Positions 8,798-17,356 of a DNA stretch of 64,000 nt are shown in pieces. This stretch comes from RGIG5612 sp050944475 (lineage in GTDB: Bacteria; Bacillota; Clostridia; Lachnospirales; Lachnospiraceae), in contig JBMNRD010000004.1 in assembly GCA_050944475.1 (NCBI GenBank), forward strand, positions 62,001 to 126,000, given 5' to 3'. A model generated the notes under the pieces. The model was given only the letters and a program-made list of their open reading frames with translations. It did not search any database and had not been told where the DNA came from. The position numbers were made by a program, and so were the translations under genes. The stretch's first letter is position 1; every line of letters begins with the position of its first letter.

Positions 8798-9268
8798 TTA
8801 AAATCTGTAATGCGCAAATGCCTTATTGGCCTCAGCCATTTTGTGCATGTCTTCTTTTCTCTTTACGGCCGAACCGGTTTCGTTAGCCGCATCCATAATC
8901 TCGTTGGCAAGACGCTCTTCCATTGTCTTCTCGCTTCTTGCACGCGAAAAGTTAGTAAGCCAGCGAAGACCGAGAGCCTGACGTCTCTCAGGCCTTACTT
9001 CGATCGGAACCTGATATGTAGCTCCGCCGATTCTTCTTGCCTTAACTTCCAATAACGGCATAATGTTGTTCAGTGCCTGATGAAATACTTCAAGTGCAGA
9101 CTTGCCCGTCTTTTCCTCGACTCTTTCAAACGCACCGTAAACAATCTTCTGTGCTATGCCTTTCTTACCGTCCAACATAATATTGTTGATAAGCTTTGTT
9201 ACAACTTTGTCTCCATACAGCGGATCCGCCAATATGTCCCTTTTTGGAGTATGTCCTTTGCGTGGCAC
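8798..9268 (-). CDS. rpsG: 30S ribosomal protein S7
   Basis: S7 nucleates assembly of the 30S head on 16S rRNA. The 156-aa product has the normal length. It begins MPRKGHTPKRD and includes the conserved VEVRPERR-like segment VPIEVRPERRQALGLRW. The initiator is GTG at 9266-9268 behind GGAGGGAAG. It is the second gene of the str operon. Confidence 0.98.
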   Translation of the reverse strand: MPRKGHTPKRDILADPLYGDKVVTKLINNIMLDGKKGIAQKIVYGAFERVEEKTGKSALEVFHQALNNIMPLLEVKARRIGGATYQVPIEVRPERRQALGLRWLTNFSRARSEKTMEERLANEIMDAANETGSAVKRKEDMHKMAEANKAFAHYRF

Positions 9269-9403
9269 GGTACTTCCCTCCTTAACTAAAAAATTAATTC
9301 ATCGGTACTCACTTTGTGATGTGTTCATGCCGGACATAATAAGATATTTGATGAGAATATACTCGGATTGTTATCCGGCCATCATTCAATTGTAAGTTTT
9401 TTG

Positions 9404-9826
9404 TTATTGTTTGGCTGCTTTAGGTTTCTTAGTGCCGTATTTTGAACGGGCCTGACGGCGGTTCGCAACACCTGCTGTATCTAAAGTGCCCCTGATAACG
9501 TGGTATCTTGTTCCGGGCAGATCTTTTACCTTGCCGCCGCGAACAAGTACAACACTATGCTCCTGAAGGTTGTGTCCCTCGCCCGGAATATAGCATGTAC
9601 CTTCGATACCGTTTGAAAGACGAACCCTGCAAATCTTTCTAAGAGCCGAATTAGGCTTCTTGGGAGTTGCCGTCTTGACTGCCGTGCAAACGCCTCTCTT
9701 CTGTGGTGAAGGTGCGTCAACAATCTTCTTTTTAAGAGAATTGTATCCCTTCTGAAGAGCAGGGGCAGCAGACTTCTTGGCAGCAGTTCTTCTTCCTTTT
9801 CTAACTAACTGGTTAAATGTAGGCAT
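9404..9826 (-). CDS. rpsL: 30S ribosomal protein S12
   Basis: S12 lies at the decoding centre of the 30S subunit. The 140-aa product starts MPTFNQLVRKGR, and the ATG at 9824-9826 is preceded by GGAGGA. A longer in-frame reading begins 42 nt upstream but lacks support. The streptomycin region reads TPKKPNSALRK, the wild-type sensitive form with lysine at the classic position. The second loop RGGKVKDLPGTRYH is also intact. It is the promoter-proximal gene of the str operon. Confidence 0.98.
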   Translation of the reverse strand: MPTFNQLVRKGRRTAAKKSAAPALQKGYNSLKKKIVDAPSPQKRGVCTAVKTATPKKPNSALRKICRVRLSNGIEGTCYIPGEGHNLQEHSVVLVRGGKVKDLPGTRYHVIRGTLDTAGVANRRQARSKYGTKKPKAAKQ

Positions 9827-9925
9827 GATATCCTCCTTTCTTACATAATAATTTGTGGCCCTTCTCATGTTTCGTTTGGCACTTGAACAACGTGCTTTGT
9901 AACACTAAAGGTGCACACAAAATCA

Positions 9926-9941
9926 GCGCGCTTTTTGCGCG
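9926..9941 (-). promoter_or_regulatory. GC-rich hairpin in the str operon leader
   Basis: CGCGC and GCGCG flank a five-base loop about 10-20 nt after the predicted transcription start and about 100 nt before rpsL. It may be a leader stability element. There is no T-tract, so it is not an obvious attenuator. Confidence 0.4.
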
Positions 9942-9950
9942 TGCCCGATT

Positions 9951-9979
9951 ATTATATGTAATCAAAAGGGGTTTGTCAA
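9951..9979 (-). promoter_or_regulatory. Consensus sigma-A promoter of the str operon
   Basis: On the minus strand a perfect TTGACA (9974-9979) and a perfect TATAAT (9951-9956) are separated by 17 bp, as expected for a growth-rate-driven ribosomal operon. The leader to rpsL is about 120 nt. Confidence 0.88.
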
Positions 9980-10059
9980 TGATTTTTTATGGGGAAATTG
10001 TCCCGATTACATTCATAATAATTGGAAAACAAAGGGTTATTCGGTATCATTTGCGGATA

Positions 10060-11232
10060 TCATTTACGAGCCGCAACGGTATCACGTGCGGCCTGCGCCA
10101 CAGCGGCGGCTACGCTGCTTACAACCCGCGGATCAAAGGGCTTTGGGATAATATACTCTTCGCAAAGTTCCTCCCTCGGAATAATGCCCGCCAGAGCATT
10201 TGCCGCGGCAATCTTCATCTCTTCATTTATCCGGGAAGCGCGCACGTCAAACGTCCCCCGAAAAATTCCCGGGAATGCCAACGCGTTATTTATCTGATTC
10301 GGAAAATCGGATCTTCCCGTGGCAACTATCCTTGCCCCTGCTTCCTTTGCCTCGTCCGGGAAAATCTCCGGAGTCGGATTTGCACAAGCAAAAATTACCG
10401 GGTCCTTTGCCATGGACTTCACCATTTCCTTGGTCACCACACCCGGCGCAGAAACTCCGATAAATATATCCGCCCCTGCAATTGCATCCTTCAAGCCGCC
10501 CCTTACCATGCGGGGATTGGTCTGCTTTGCAATGGCCTGTTTTGCTAAATTCATTCCTTCTCTTCCTTCATAAATTGTGCCTTGCCTGTCGCACATGATT
10601 ATATCTTTTATCCCATAACTAAGCAGCAGCCGGGTGATGGCGGTCGCTGCCGCGCCTGCTCCGCCTACCGTAATTTTCACATCTTCCTTTTTTTTGCCGA
10701 CTATTTTCAGGGCATTCATGACCCCGGCAAGCATTATCACCGCAGTGCCGTGCTGGTCATCATGAAATACCGGTATGTCGCACATTTTCTTGAGCTTTTC
10801 TTCTATTTCAAAACATCTCGGGGCGGAAATGTCCTCCAAGTTGATTCCTCCAAAGCTTCCGGAAATTAAGTATACCGTTTGCACAAACTCGTCCACATTC
10901 TTGCTTTTTATGCAGATGGGAATCGCATCCACATCTCCGAATTCCTTAAACAGTACGCATTTGCCCTCCATTACCGGCATGCTCGCCTCCGGACCGATGT
11001 CACCCAAGCCCAAAACGGCGCTTCCGTCTGTAATGACTGCACAGGTATTCCATCTTCTTGTCAGATCATATGACAATTCCGGATTCTTTTGTATCTCAAT
11101 GCAGGGCCGGGCAACTCCGGGAGTGTAAGCCAAAGACAAGGCGTGGGCCTCCGTTACGGGCACTCTGGAAACAACCTCTATCTTGCCCTTTTTTTCATAA
11201 TGCATTTGTAAACTTTCTTCCGCTATTGTCAT
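10060..11232 (-). CDS. NAD(P)-dependent malic enzyme
   Basis: Malic enzyme oxidatively decarboxylates malate to pyruvate. The 390-aa protein is of the short bacterial type without a phosphotransacetylase tail. It has the catalytic-domain segment LSLAYTPGVARPC (about 31-43), the metal-site region PVFHDDQHGTAV, and a Rossmann motif VGGAGAAATAI. Together with ppdK in this window it fits an anaplerotic node of an anaerobe. The ribosome-binding site AAGGAGAAAG is well placed. It ends about 80 bp upstream of the str promoter. NAD versus NADP preference cannot be read safely. Confidence 0.93.
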   Translation of the reverse strand: MTIAEESLQMHYEKKGKIEVVSRVPVTEAHALSLAYTPGVARPCIEIQKNPELSYDLTRRWNTCAVITDGSAVLGLGDIGPEASMPVMEGKCVLFKEFGDVDAIPICIKSKNVDEFVQTVYLISGSFGGINLEDISAPRCFEIEEKLKKMCDIPVFHDDQHGTAVIMLAGVMNALKIVGKKKEDVKITVGGAGAAATAITRLLLSYGIKDIIMCDRQGTIYEGREGMNLAKQAIAKQTNPRMVRGGLKDAIAGADIFIGVSAPGVVTKEMVKSMAKDPVIFACANPTPEIFPDEAKEAGARIVATGRSDFPNQINNALAFPGIFRGTFDVRASRINEEMKIAAANALAGIIPREELCEEYIIPKPFDPRVVSSVAAAVAQAARDTVAARK

Positions 11233-11283
11233 CTTCTTTCTCCTTAGTGCAACATGTATTTTGCCGGCTCATATAAAACCGCG

Positions 11284-12051
11284 TCAACTGCCTATACTCA
11301 TCGTCATAAAGTATACCATATTTACCCCTGCCTGTTTCAAGGTTTTTGCACATTCGTTCAGCGTTGCCCCTGTGGTAAAAATGTCGTCCACTATCAGCAC
11401 CCTTTCGTACCTGCCCGCCTCTTTGTTTATCGCAAATACACCTTGCAGGCTGCTCATCCTTTCCTGTCCGCTCATGCCCTTCAGCGGCTGTGTTTTTTTC
11501 CGGCGCACAAGGTATTCTTCGTCAATCGTGAAATCTTCCTCCATGAAGTTTACAAACCTTTTGGCTATTTCCGCCGCTTGATTGTATCCCCGCTCCCGGA
11601 GACGCTTTCTGTGAAGGGGCACGGGGATAATAGCATCCACATCCATCCTTCTTATAGTCTCCCCAATTCGCCTTGCCGCCTCGAATGCCAGAAAATCTCC
11701 GTTATCCTTCATACTGCTGTACTTCAGGTCGTAAATTATTTTCCTTGCGGCATCGTTATGGAGCATCATTGAAATACCCCTGTCAAACTCGCGTATTTTC
11801 TCCGAACAATCCCTGCAATATTGCTCCTGCTCATCTTCCAAAGGCCGGCTGCAACACATGCAACGGGCTTGCCCGTCGGCAAAATCCAACTTATCATAGC
11901 AGACCGGACAGATGTACGGATTTCCGCATTTTTTCAGTCTTTTTTCCGCTTCGGCAGGTCTTAATATTTCCCCGCACAAGGGGCAGACTCTTGGGAAAAG
12001 CCATCCAAGCAGGGATTCTTCTGCCTTTCGCAATGTGTTTTTCTTTCTCAT
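11284..12051 (-). CDS. comFC: ComF family amidophosphoribosyltransferase-like protein
   Basis: ComFC-type proteins are linked to single-strand DNA handling during natural competence. The protein has an N-terminal four-cysteine zinc region (CPLC, CPVC, CMCC, CRDC between about residues 27 and 80) and a C-terminal phosphoribosyltransferase fold with the PRPP loop VLIVDDIFTTGAT. I use the ATG at 12049-12051 (255 aa). A longer reading would begin with TTG and lacks a ribosome site, although the GGAGG at 12066-12070 is rather far (about 13 nt) from the chosen ATG. It follows recD2, another DNA-processing gene, on the same strand. Confidence 0.88.
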   Translation of the reverse strand: MRKKNTLRKAEESLLGWLFPRVCPLCGEILRPAEAEKRLKKCGNPYICPVCYDKLDFADGQARCMCCSRPLEDEQEQYCRDCSEKIREFDRGISMMLHNDAARKIIYDLKYSSMKDNGDFLAFEAARRIGETIRRMDVDAIIPVPLHRKRLRERGYNQAAEIAKRFVNFMEEDFTIDEEYLVRRKKTQPLKGMSGQERMSSLQGVFAINKEAGRYERVLIVDDIFTTGATLNECAKTLKQAGVNMVYFMTMSIGS

Positions 12052-12152
12052 TTTCTGAATTAATCCTCCTTTGTGAAATTCCGGCGCCCTCGCGCAACGC
12101 CTTTTGCCGCCATCAAAAGAATAGGTCAAAATGCCTGGAAATATGCGGCCTG

Positions 12153-12221
12153 TAGAGGAATCTGCAGTTAGAGGGTGCAGCCGTTAGAGAGCGCGGCATT
12201 TAGAGGATGTGAACTTTAGAG
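12153..12221. repeat. Five-copy 16-bp periodic repeat at the recD2 3' end
   Basis: The pentamer TAGAG begins at 12153, 12169, 12185, 12201 and 12217, exactly 16 bp apart. The preceding base is usually T, giving a TTAGAG core. The spacers between cores diverge. The last unit contains the recD2 stop codon (TTA on the plus strand, 12216-12218). This is a degenerate tandem array in the recD2-comFC gap, probably made by slippage of the gene end. Function is unknown. Confidence 0.8.
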
Positions 12222-14468
12222 CACATGGCCCTTCAGCTCAAGAATACGGGTCTTCAGCCCGGAAAAGCGGCGGGCCTCACGTACATTGTTTATCATGCGA
12301 CGTACAGTTTCATCACTGCCAACGATACAGACACATTTGCGGGCGCGAGTGACCGCCGTGTACAGGATATTCCGGTTCATCAGCAGAGCCGGGCCTGAAA
12401 GGAGCGGAAGTATTACCGCCGGATACTCGCTTCCCTGAGCCTTATGGATTGTTGAAGCATAAGAGAGTGTCAGCTCGTCAAGCTGCTCGAAATTGTAAAT
12501 AACATGCTTTCCGTCATCAAATATGACCTCCATAAGCTGAGTGTGCTCGTTGATTTTTTCGATGATGCCTATATCTCCGTTGAATATTCCCTTTCCCCTG
12601 TCATAGACAAAGCCGGAGCCGGTCTGCAGTTCCCATTCAAGAGAATAATTATTCCTTATGTGCATGACCTTGTCTCCTTCGCGAAATACCATGTCCCGGA
12701 CCGGAAGTTCTTTCTTGGAAGGTGACGGGGGATTTAAGTTTTCCTGAAGGAATACATTGATTCTCTCAACACCGAGACTCCCTTTCTTCGCGGGGCTCAG
12801 CACCTGAATATCGCGTATGTGGACGTCCACATATCCCGGCAGCTTGTCTCTCAACAATGTCAGAATGCCCCCCAGGATAATATTGGGATTGTCCCTTTTA
12901 ATAAAAATACAGTCCCGGCTGTCGGGTCTTAGCTCAATTTGCTCCCCGCGGTTTATTTTGTGGGCATTTACGACAATATCGCTTTCTTCGGCCTGCCTGA
13001 ATATCCTGGTCAGCTGCACGGTATTAAAGCAGCCCGAATCGATGATGTCCCGCAGCACATTGCCGGCGCCGACCGACGGAAGCTGATTTGAATCTCCCAC
13101 TAAAATAAGCCTGGTACCCGGGGCAATTGCCTTAAGCAGGGCGTTCATCAGGAAAATGTCCACCATGGACACCTCATCGATTATTATAATGTCGGCTTCC
13201 AGCGGGCATTCTTCATTCCTTTCAAATCTTGCCCCGGCAGAGGTATCCTCTATTTCCCCGGAAAGCTCCAGCATGCGATGGATGGTTTTCGCCTCCATGC
13301 GGCAGGTTTCCGTCATGCGTTTTGCAGCCCTTCCTGTGGGAGCGGCCAGAAAGATTTCCTTATATTCCCTCTCAAAATATCTGATTATAGCATTAATCGT
13401 TGTGGTCTTTCCCGTTCCAGGGCCGCCTGTCAGAATAAGCACACCCGACCGGGCTGCTGCCTCAACAGCCTTGCGCTGCAGTTCATCAAGAACGGTTCCT
13501 GTTTCCTTTTCGATATCGGCGATTTTAACGGCAAATTCTTCCTGCGAAATACTGCCCTTGAGATTGAGCCTGTGAAGCATTTTCGCAATATTCAGTTCGG
13601 TATGGTAATAAGAAGTATAGAAAACCTGACGGCCTTCCTCCGATTCCTTCAGAATCAATCTGGAGTCTATCGCCAGATCCATTATACACTTTTCAACCTC
13701 GGATTCCTGTATGTCACAAAGGTCGTCCGTGGTTACCGGATGAAGGGTTTTGAAAATGCGCCTCTTCAATTCCTCCTCCGGCAAGTAAACGTGCCCGTCC
13801 GAGGCAGCTTGGTGCAGCAGATGAATAATGCAGCTTTTTATCCTGAACTCGGAATTTGGCGAAACCCCCGCATGGAATGCAATCTCGTCAGCCTTTCGGA
13901 AGCCTATCCCCGTTATGTCATCCGCAAGCCGATAAGGATTCTCTCGGATAATGGTATAGACATCGCTCCCGTACTGATTGTATATTTTCACCGCAAGTGT
14001 ATTGGAAATCCCGTATTCACCGAGAAAAATCAGCGCCTTGCGCAGATCCTTCTTCTCCTCCTGCTGAGCGGAAATTTCCTGGGCCTTACGCATGGAAATC
14101 CCCTTAATACGGGCAAGCCTTTCCGGTTCCTCATCGATAATCCGCAGGGCATCTTCTCCGAATTCCTGAATTATCCGCCGGGCAGTAACCTTTCCGACGC
14201 CCTTGATGGCTCCGCTGGCCAGATATCTTTCAATGGCTACAACTCCCTGCGGGATTATGTTCTCATAGCCGTCCACCTTGAACTGTTCACCGTAAACACC
14301 ATGAAAAACAAAACTTCCTGCCAGCTCTAAATACTCACCCTCACTAATAAAATGAAAAACGCCTACACATACCGTTTCGCAACCATTCTCCTCAAGATTG
14401 AACACGGTGTAGCCGTTTTCATTATTTCTGTATATTATCTTGTCAACGTAACCCTTGATTTTTTCCAA
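12216..14468 (-). CDS. recD2: RecD2-like ATP-dependent DNA helicase
   Basis: RecD2 is a 5'-3' superfamily 1B helicase acting in DNA repair independently of RecBC. The 750-aa protein has the N-terminal OB-like region (KIIYRNNENGYTVFNL), helix-hairpin-helix segments around residues 88-190 (GAIKGVGKVTA, GIGFRKADEIA), Walker A GGPGTGKTT at 348-356, the DEVS box about 75 residues later, and the C-terminal motif TLSYASTIHKAQGSEYP. The start is a TTG at 14466-14468, because the family normally starts at this point and no ATG or GTG fits. It begins 40 bp after mreB, so co-transcription is likely. Confidence 0.95.
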   Translation of the reverse strand: MEKIKGYVDKIIYRNNENGYTVFNLEENGCETVCVGVFHFISEGEYLELAGSFVFHGVYGEQFKVDGYENIIPQGVVAIERYLASGAIKGVGKVTARRIIQEFGEDALRIIDEEPERLARIKGISMRKAQEISAQQEEKKDLRKALIFLGEYGISNTLAVKIYNQYGSDVYTIIRENPYRLADDITGIGFRKADEIAFHAGVSPNSEFRIKSCIIHLLHQAASDGHVYLPEEELKRRIFKTLHPVTTDDLCDIQESEVEKCIMDLAIDSRLILKESEEGRQVFYTSYYHTELNIAKMLHRLNLKGSISQEEFAVKIADIEKETGTVLDELQRKAVEAAARSGVLILTGGPGTGKTTTINAIIRYFEREYKEIFLAAPTGRAAKRMTETCRMEAKTIHRMLELSGEIEDTSAGARFERNEECPLEADIIIIDEVSMVDIFLMNALLKAIAPGTRLILVGDSNQLPSVGAGNVLRDIIDSGCFNTVQLTRIFRQAEESDIVVNAHKINRGEQIELRPDSRDCIFIKRDNPNIILGGILTLLRDKLPGYVDVHIRDIQVLSPAKKGSLGVERINVFLQENLNPPSPSKKELPVRDMVFREGDKVMHIRNNYSLEWELQTGSGFVYDRGKGIFNGDIGIIEKINEHTQLMEVIFDDGKHVIYNFEQLDELTLSYASTIHKAQGSEYPAVILPLLSGPALLMNRNILYTAVTRARKCVCIVGSDETVRRMINNVREARRFSGLKTRILELKGHVL

Positions 14469-14507
14469 GTTATAACCTGCCGGTTCCTGTCTTGCTTCAA
14501 CTTCGAA

Positions 14508-15491
14508 TTAATCGCTTCCGAGATATTCGATGAACAGACCGGTTCCTATTGCGACGGCAAGCATCGGATCCTCCGCCGTCATGGCATGGATGCCTATCTT
14601 GTCCTCGATTATGTCCTCAAGTCCTCTGAGAAGGCATCCGCCTCCTGTCATGACTATTCCCCTGTCCGCAATATCGGCTGCAAGCTCAGGCGGCGTCTTT
14701 TCAAGCACCTCATGCATTGCCTCAACTATCTGACCTACGGGTTCACGAAGAGCTTCTTCCGTTTCAGAGGAAGTAATAGTAACCTTGTGGGGGAGACCTG
14801 AAACAAGATTTCTTCCCCTTACATCCATTGTTTGCTCCTCGCCGATGAGGAAGCAGGTTCCTATCTGAATCTTTATCTCTTCGGCAGTTCTTTCTCCTAT
14901 AAGAAGATTGTGCTTCTTCCTCATATATCTTATAATCGATTCATCAAAGTCATCGCCCGCTATTTTAACCGATGTGCTGGCCACGACGCCTCCGAGTGAA
15001 ATAACCGCAATATCCGTTGTTCCTCCGCCAATGTCAATAATCATGTTGCCGCAGGGCTTGGCGATGTCAACACCCGCGCCGATAGCGGCTGCAATGGGCT
15101 CCTCTATCACGGCCACCTCACGAGCACCTGCCTGGTAGGCGGCGTCCTCAACAGCCTTCTTCTCAACCTCCGTTACGCGACTGGGTACGCACACACTGAT
15201 GCGCGGCCTTCTGAAGGTTCTCCTTCCGATGGCCTTTTGAATGAAATGCTTCAGCATTTTCTCTGTTACTGTATAGTCGGAAATAACTCCCTGCCTCAGT
15301 GGCCTGATGGCAACGATATTACCGGGAGTCCTTCCCAGCATAAGCCTTGCCTCCTCGCCAATGGCAACAATCTTCTTTGAGTCCCTGTCAAACGCCACAA
15401 CTGACGGCTCCTTGAGCACTACACCCTTACCGGATATGTATACAAGAACGCTGGCTGTGCCTAAATCAACTCCGATATCCGCGCTTGCCAT
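14508..15491 (-). CDS. mreB: Rod shape-determining protein MreB/Mbl
   Basis: This actin-like filament protein directs lateral wall synthesis under the membrane. The 327-aa sequence contains phosphate-1 motif DIGVDLGTASV, phosphate-2 IDIGGGTTDIAV and the adenosine motif MTGGGCLLRGLE. A longer reading starting with TTG exists, but AAAGGAG lies 6-7 nt before the ATG at 15489-15491. No mreC or mreD follows; recD2 and comFC do, so this is probably one of several mreB paralogues (mbl/mreBH type). Confidence 0.95.
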   Translation of the reverse strand: MASADIGVDLGTASVLVYISGKGVVLKEPSVVAFDRDSKKIVAIGEEARLMLGRTPGNIVAIRPLRQGVISDYTVTEKMLKHFIQKAIGRRTFRRPRISVCVPSRVTEVEKKAVEDAAYQAGAREVAVIEEPIAAAIGAGVDIAKPCGNMIIDIGGGTTDIAVISLGGVVASTSVKIAGDDFDESIIRYMRKKHNLLIGERTAEEIKIQIGTCFLIGEEQTMDVRGRNLVSGLPHKVTITSSETEEALREPVGQIVEAMHEVLEKTPPELAADIADRGIVMTGGGCLLRGLEDIIEDKIGIHAMTAEDPMLAVAIGTGLFIEYLGSD

Positions 15492-15536
15492 GCTTTCTCC
15501 TTTCAAACAGGCATATTGTCCTTTAATCAGTGTTTT

Positions 15537-15565
15537 ATTATATATCCTTGATTCATTTTTTTCAA
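15537..15565 (-). promoter_or_regulatory. Sigma-A promoter of mreB
   Basis: On the minus strand TTGAAA (15560-15565) and TATAAT (15537-15542) are 17 bp apart, about 45 nt upstream of the mreB start. It is divergent from the promoter at 15610-15638. Confidence 0.75.
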
Positions 15566-15609
15566 CGGGTTACTTGCGTGTTTTTTCAGGTTCACATTTT
15601 TTTCATAGG

Positions 15610-15638
15610 TTGACCTAACAGGACTGCAAATGTATAAT
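15610..15638 (+). promoter_or_regulatory. Sigma-A promoter of the TPM-like/PAP2 unit
   Basis: TTGACC (15610-15615) and TATAAT (15633-15638) are 17 bp apart, 31 bp upstream of the ATG at 15669. A GGAGG lies in between at about 15659. Confidence 0.8.
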
Positions 15639-15668
15639 TAATTATCCCAAAGAATTCGGAGGTGTTTC

Positions 15669-16397
15669 ATGAATAATACCGATAACACTGATGATATGTA
15701 CGCGGAAATAAGAAAAAACCGGAATAAATCCCTGATTTTTTTCATTATTATTATTGCCGTTTATTTTGTTTATTCCATGTTTTTTCAAGATTCCGCCTGC
15801 GGAGGTGTTACCACTACGGGACGTGTACGGTTGGACCGTGACAAGTGCTCCATTACCAATTTTGTTCATGGTAAATCCGAATACACAAGCTCTGATTTGC
15901 TTAAGGAAAACATGATTGATTTTTATGATGCTTCCGGCGTCCAGCCGGTTCTTTATGATTTGACCGGCAAGAAGGAATATTCCCGGGAAGAAATCCAGAA
16001 ATTTGCCGATGATTTCTATGCCGAAAAGATGTTTCCGGACCCTGACACCGGCGCTGTCTACGACGAGGGACACTTCCTAATTGTTTTTCAGGCGCAGAAA
16101 AACGGATATCTGACGGGATATCACATCGGAACCGATGCCGCCACCGTAATCGATAAGGCGGCGCTTACAACCTTTGACAACATTCTTTCCACCGAATACA
16201 ACAAACAAAAGGACGCATCCGACCTGTTCGGGAAAGTCTTTAAAAAAGCCGGTGTTGAAATAATGGGGCGGCCAAAGTCAAGCGTTTACCTGATTGCGGG
16301 TATTATGGCGGCGCTTGTTCTTTACCTGTTTTACAACGGATGGAAGACATTTAAAAACAAACCTTTGAACTCATCCAACGGAGGAACTGACCAATGA
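15669..16397 (+). CDS. Two-TM membrane protein with a TPM-like extracytoplasmic domain
   Basis: This 242-aa protein has a short cytoplasmic N-terminus, a membrane helix at about 21-39, an outer-face domain of about 165 residues and a second helix near 207-223. The order FYDASGVQPVLYDL then FADDFYAEKMF then GHFLIVFQ resembles the TPM (TLP18.3/Psb32/MOLO) fold found in many Gram-positive membrane proteins. No enzyme motif can be claimed. Its stop overlaps the start of the PAP2 gene (ATGA), so the two are translationally coupled and probably act together at the membrane. Confidence 0.6.
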   Translation: MNNTDNTDDMYAEIRKNRNKSLIFFIIIIAVYFVYSMFFQDSACGGVTTTGRVRLDRDKCSITNFVHGKSEYTSSDLLKENMIDFYDASGVQPVLYDLTGKKEYSREEIQKFADDFYAEKMFPDPDTGAVYDEGHFLIVFQAQKNGYLTGYHIGTDAATVIDKAALTTFDNILSTEYNKQKDASDLFGKVFKKAGVEIMGRPKSSVYLIAGIMAALVLYLFYNGWKTFKNKPLNSSNGGTDQ

Positions 16398-17284
16398 CGA
16401 ACATTCTTCTCGGGGGTGCAACCCTCGGCGCATGGCTGGATACTTTCTTTGCCGGCTTTGATTATGCCGTCTTACAATTTTTCGGAGGACTGCACAGTGA
16501 TTTTCTGACACTGCTTGCAAAAATTGTCACTTCCCTGGGAAGCACTATTTACATCGTCCTGTTTGCAATGATGGGCCTTGTTATGTGTTTTTTCAGAAGG
16601 ACACGAAAATTGGGCTTCGGCATCATTTTTGCCGCTCTTATCGGCCTTCTGGTGGTAAATATCTTCCTGAAGCCTTTCGCCCTAAGGGTAAGACCATACA
16701 ACACTTTGCAGGATGATGCCGCCTACTGGAGCTGGTACGTAAGTGCCGGCATGTTGTCCGAATCGGACTATTGTTTCCCTTCGGGGCACACTTCCTCTGC
16801 CACGGAGATAGCCGTGGTGCTATTCCTTTGCCACATCACCTCCAAACGCAAGGCGGCCCGCGGCTGGGCAATAATATTCCCAATCGGGGCAATACTTGTC
16901 GGAGCGTCGCGCATTTACCTGATGATACACTATCCATCAGACGTTCTCGGCGGATTCATAACGGGAATTTTTGCCGGAGTTCTGGGATACCTCCTTGCCT
17001 GCCTGGTGGTCAAATTGTTTAAAAGGGATTCTTCCGCCGAGGCGCAAAATGCCCTTAAAAAACCGTTGCGCATCGGGGCCGTGATAATGATTTTCCTGGC
17101 CTGGATAATCATGTTCAGCGTATCCTTTGCAATGCTCCAGAAAACAGGCGGAGAGGATGCCGTAAGATGTGCTTATGACGGAGATTACAATTGTCAAAAC
17201 GAAGCAAAAGTCGATGACGAAAAATATCCTGCCATAGACGGCAAGTATTACTGCAAAATCCATTGGCGGGAACTAAACGACTAA
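16394..17284 (+). CDS. PAP2-family membrane phosphatase with a Cys/His-rich C-terminus
   Basis: PAP2 enzymes dephosphorylate lipid phosphates such as phosphatidate, PGP or undecaprenyl diphosphate on the outer face. The 296-aa protein carries all three motifs: KPFALRVRP, PSGHTSS, and SRIYLMIHYPSD, with six or so membrane helices. After the last helix comes an unusual tail of about 35 residues with C-x7-C and then CKIH, which resembles a metal-binding or disulfide-bonded knuckle. It overlaps the preceding gene and ends at a strong terminator. The real lipid substrate is open. Confidence 0.9.
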   Translation: MTNILLGGATLGAWLDTFFAGFDYAVLQFFGGLHSDFLTLLAKIVTSLGSTIYIVLFAMMGLVMCFFRRTRKLGFGIIFAALIGLLVVNIFLKPFALRVRPYNTLQDDAAYWSWYVSAGMLSESDYCFPSGHTSSATEIAVVLFLCHITSKRKAARGWAIIFPIGAILVGASRIYLMIHYPSDVLGGFITGIFAGVLGYLLACLVVKLFKRDSSAEAQNALKKPLRIGAVIMIFLAWIIMFSVSFAMLQKTGGEDAVRCAYDGDYNCQNEAKVDDEKYPAIDGKYYCKIHWRELND

Positions 17285-17311
17285 AAAAATGGGCCGAGGC
17301 CCATTTTTTTT
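17284..17311. terminator. Bidirectional rho-independent terminator
   Basis: An A-run followed by ATGGGCC and GGCCCAT and a run of eight Ts lies right after the PAP2 stop. The symmetric A/T tracts let it serve both the PAP2 gene and the converging exporter gene. Confidence 0.88.
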
Positions 17312-17312
17312 G

Positions 17313-17356
17313 CTCTGCTGCCGTCTTCTAATCTCTCTGCTGCCATCTTCTAATCT
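17313..17356. repeat. Tandem 22-bp duplication at the end of the exporter gene
   Basis: Two 22-bp copies (17313-17334 and 17335-17356) differ at a single base. The second copy contains the stop codon and last codons of the exporter gene (stop CTA, 17350-17352 on the plus strand). It is a fresh slippage or duplication of the gene end. Confidence 0.85.

Noticed and set aside
7844..9055. A 403-codon open frame on the plus strand across fusA and rpsG, and similar long antisense frames over recD2 and the permease
   Set aside because: They lie opposite well-supported genes, have no ribosome sites and give Cys/His/Arg-rich products typical of antisense reading of GC-biased codons.
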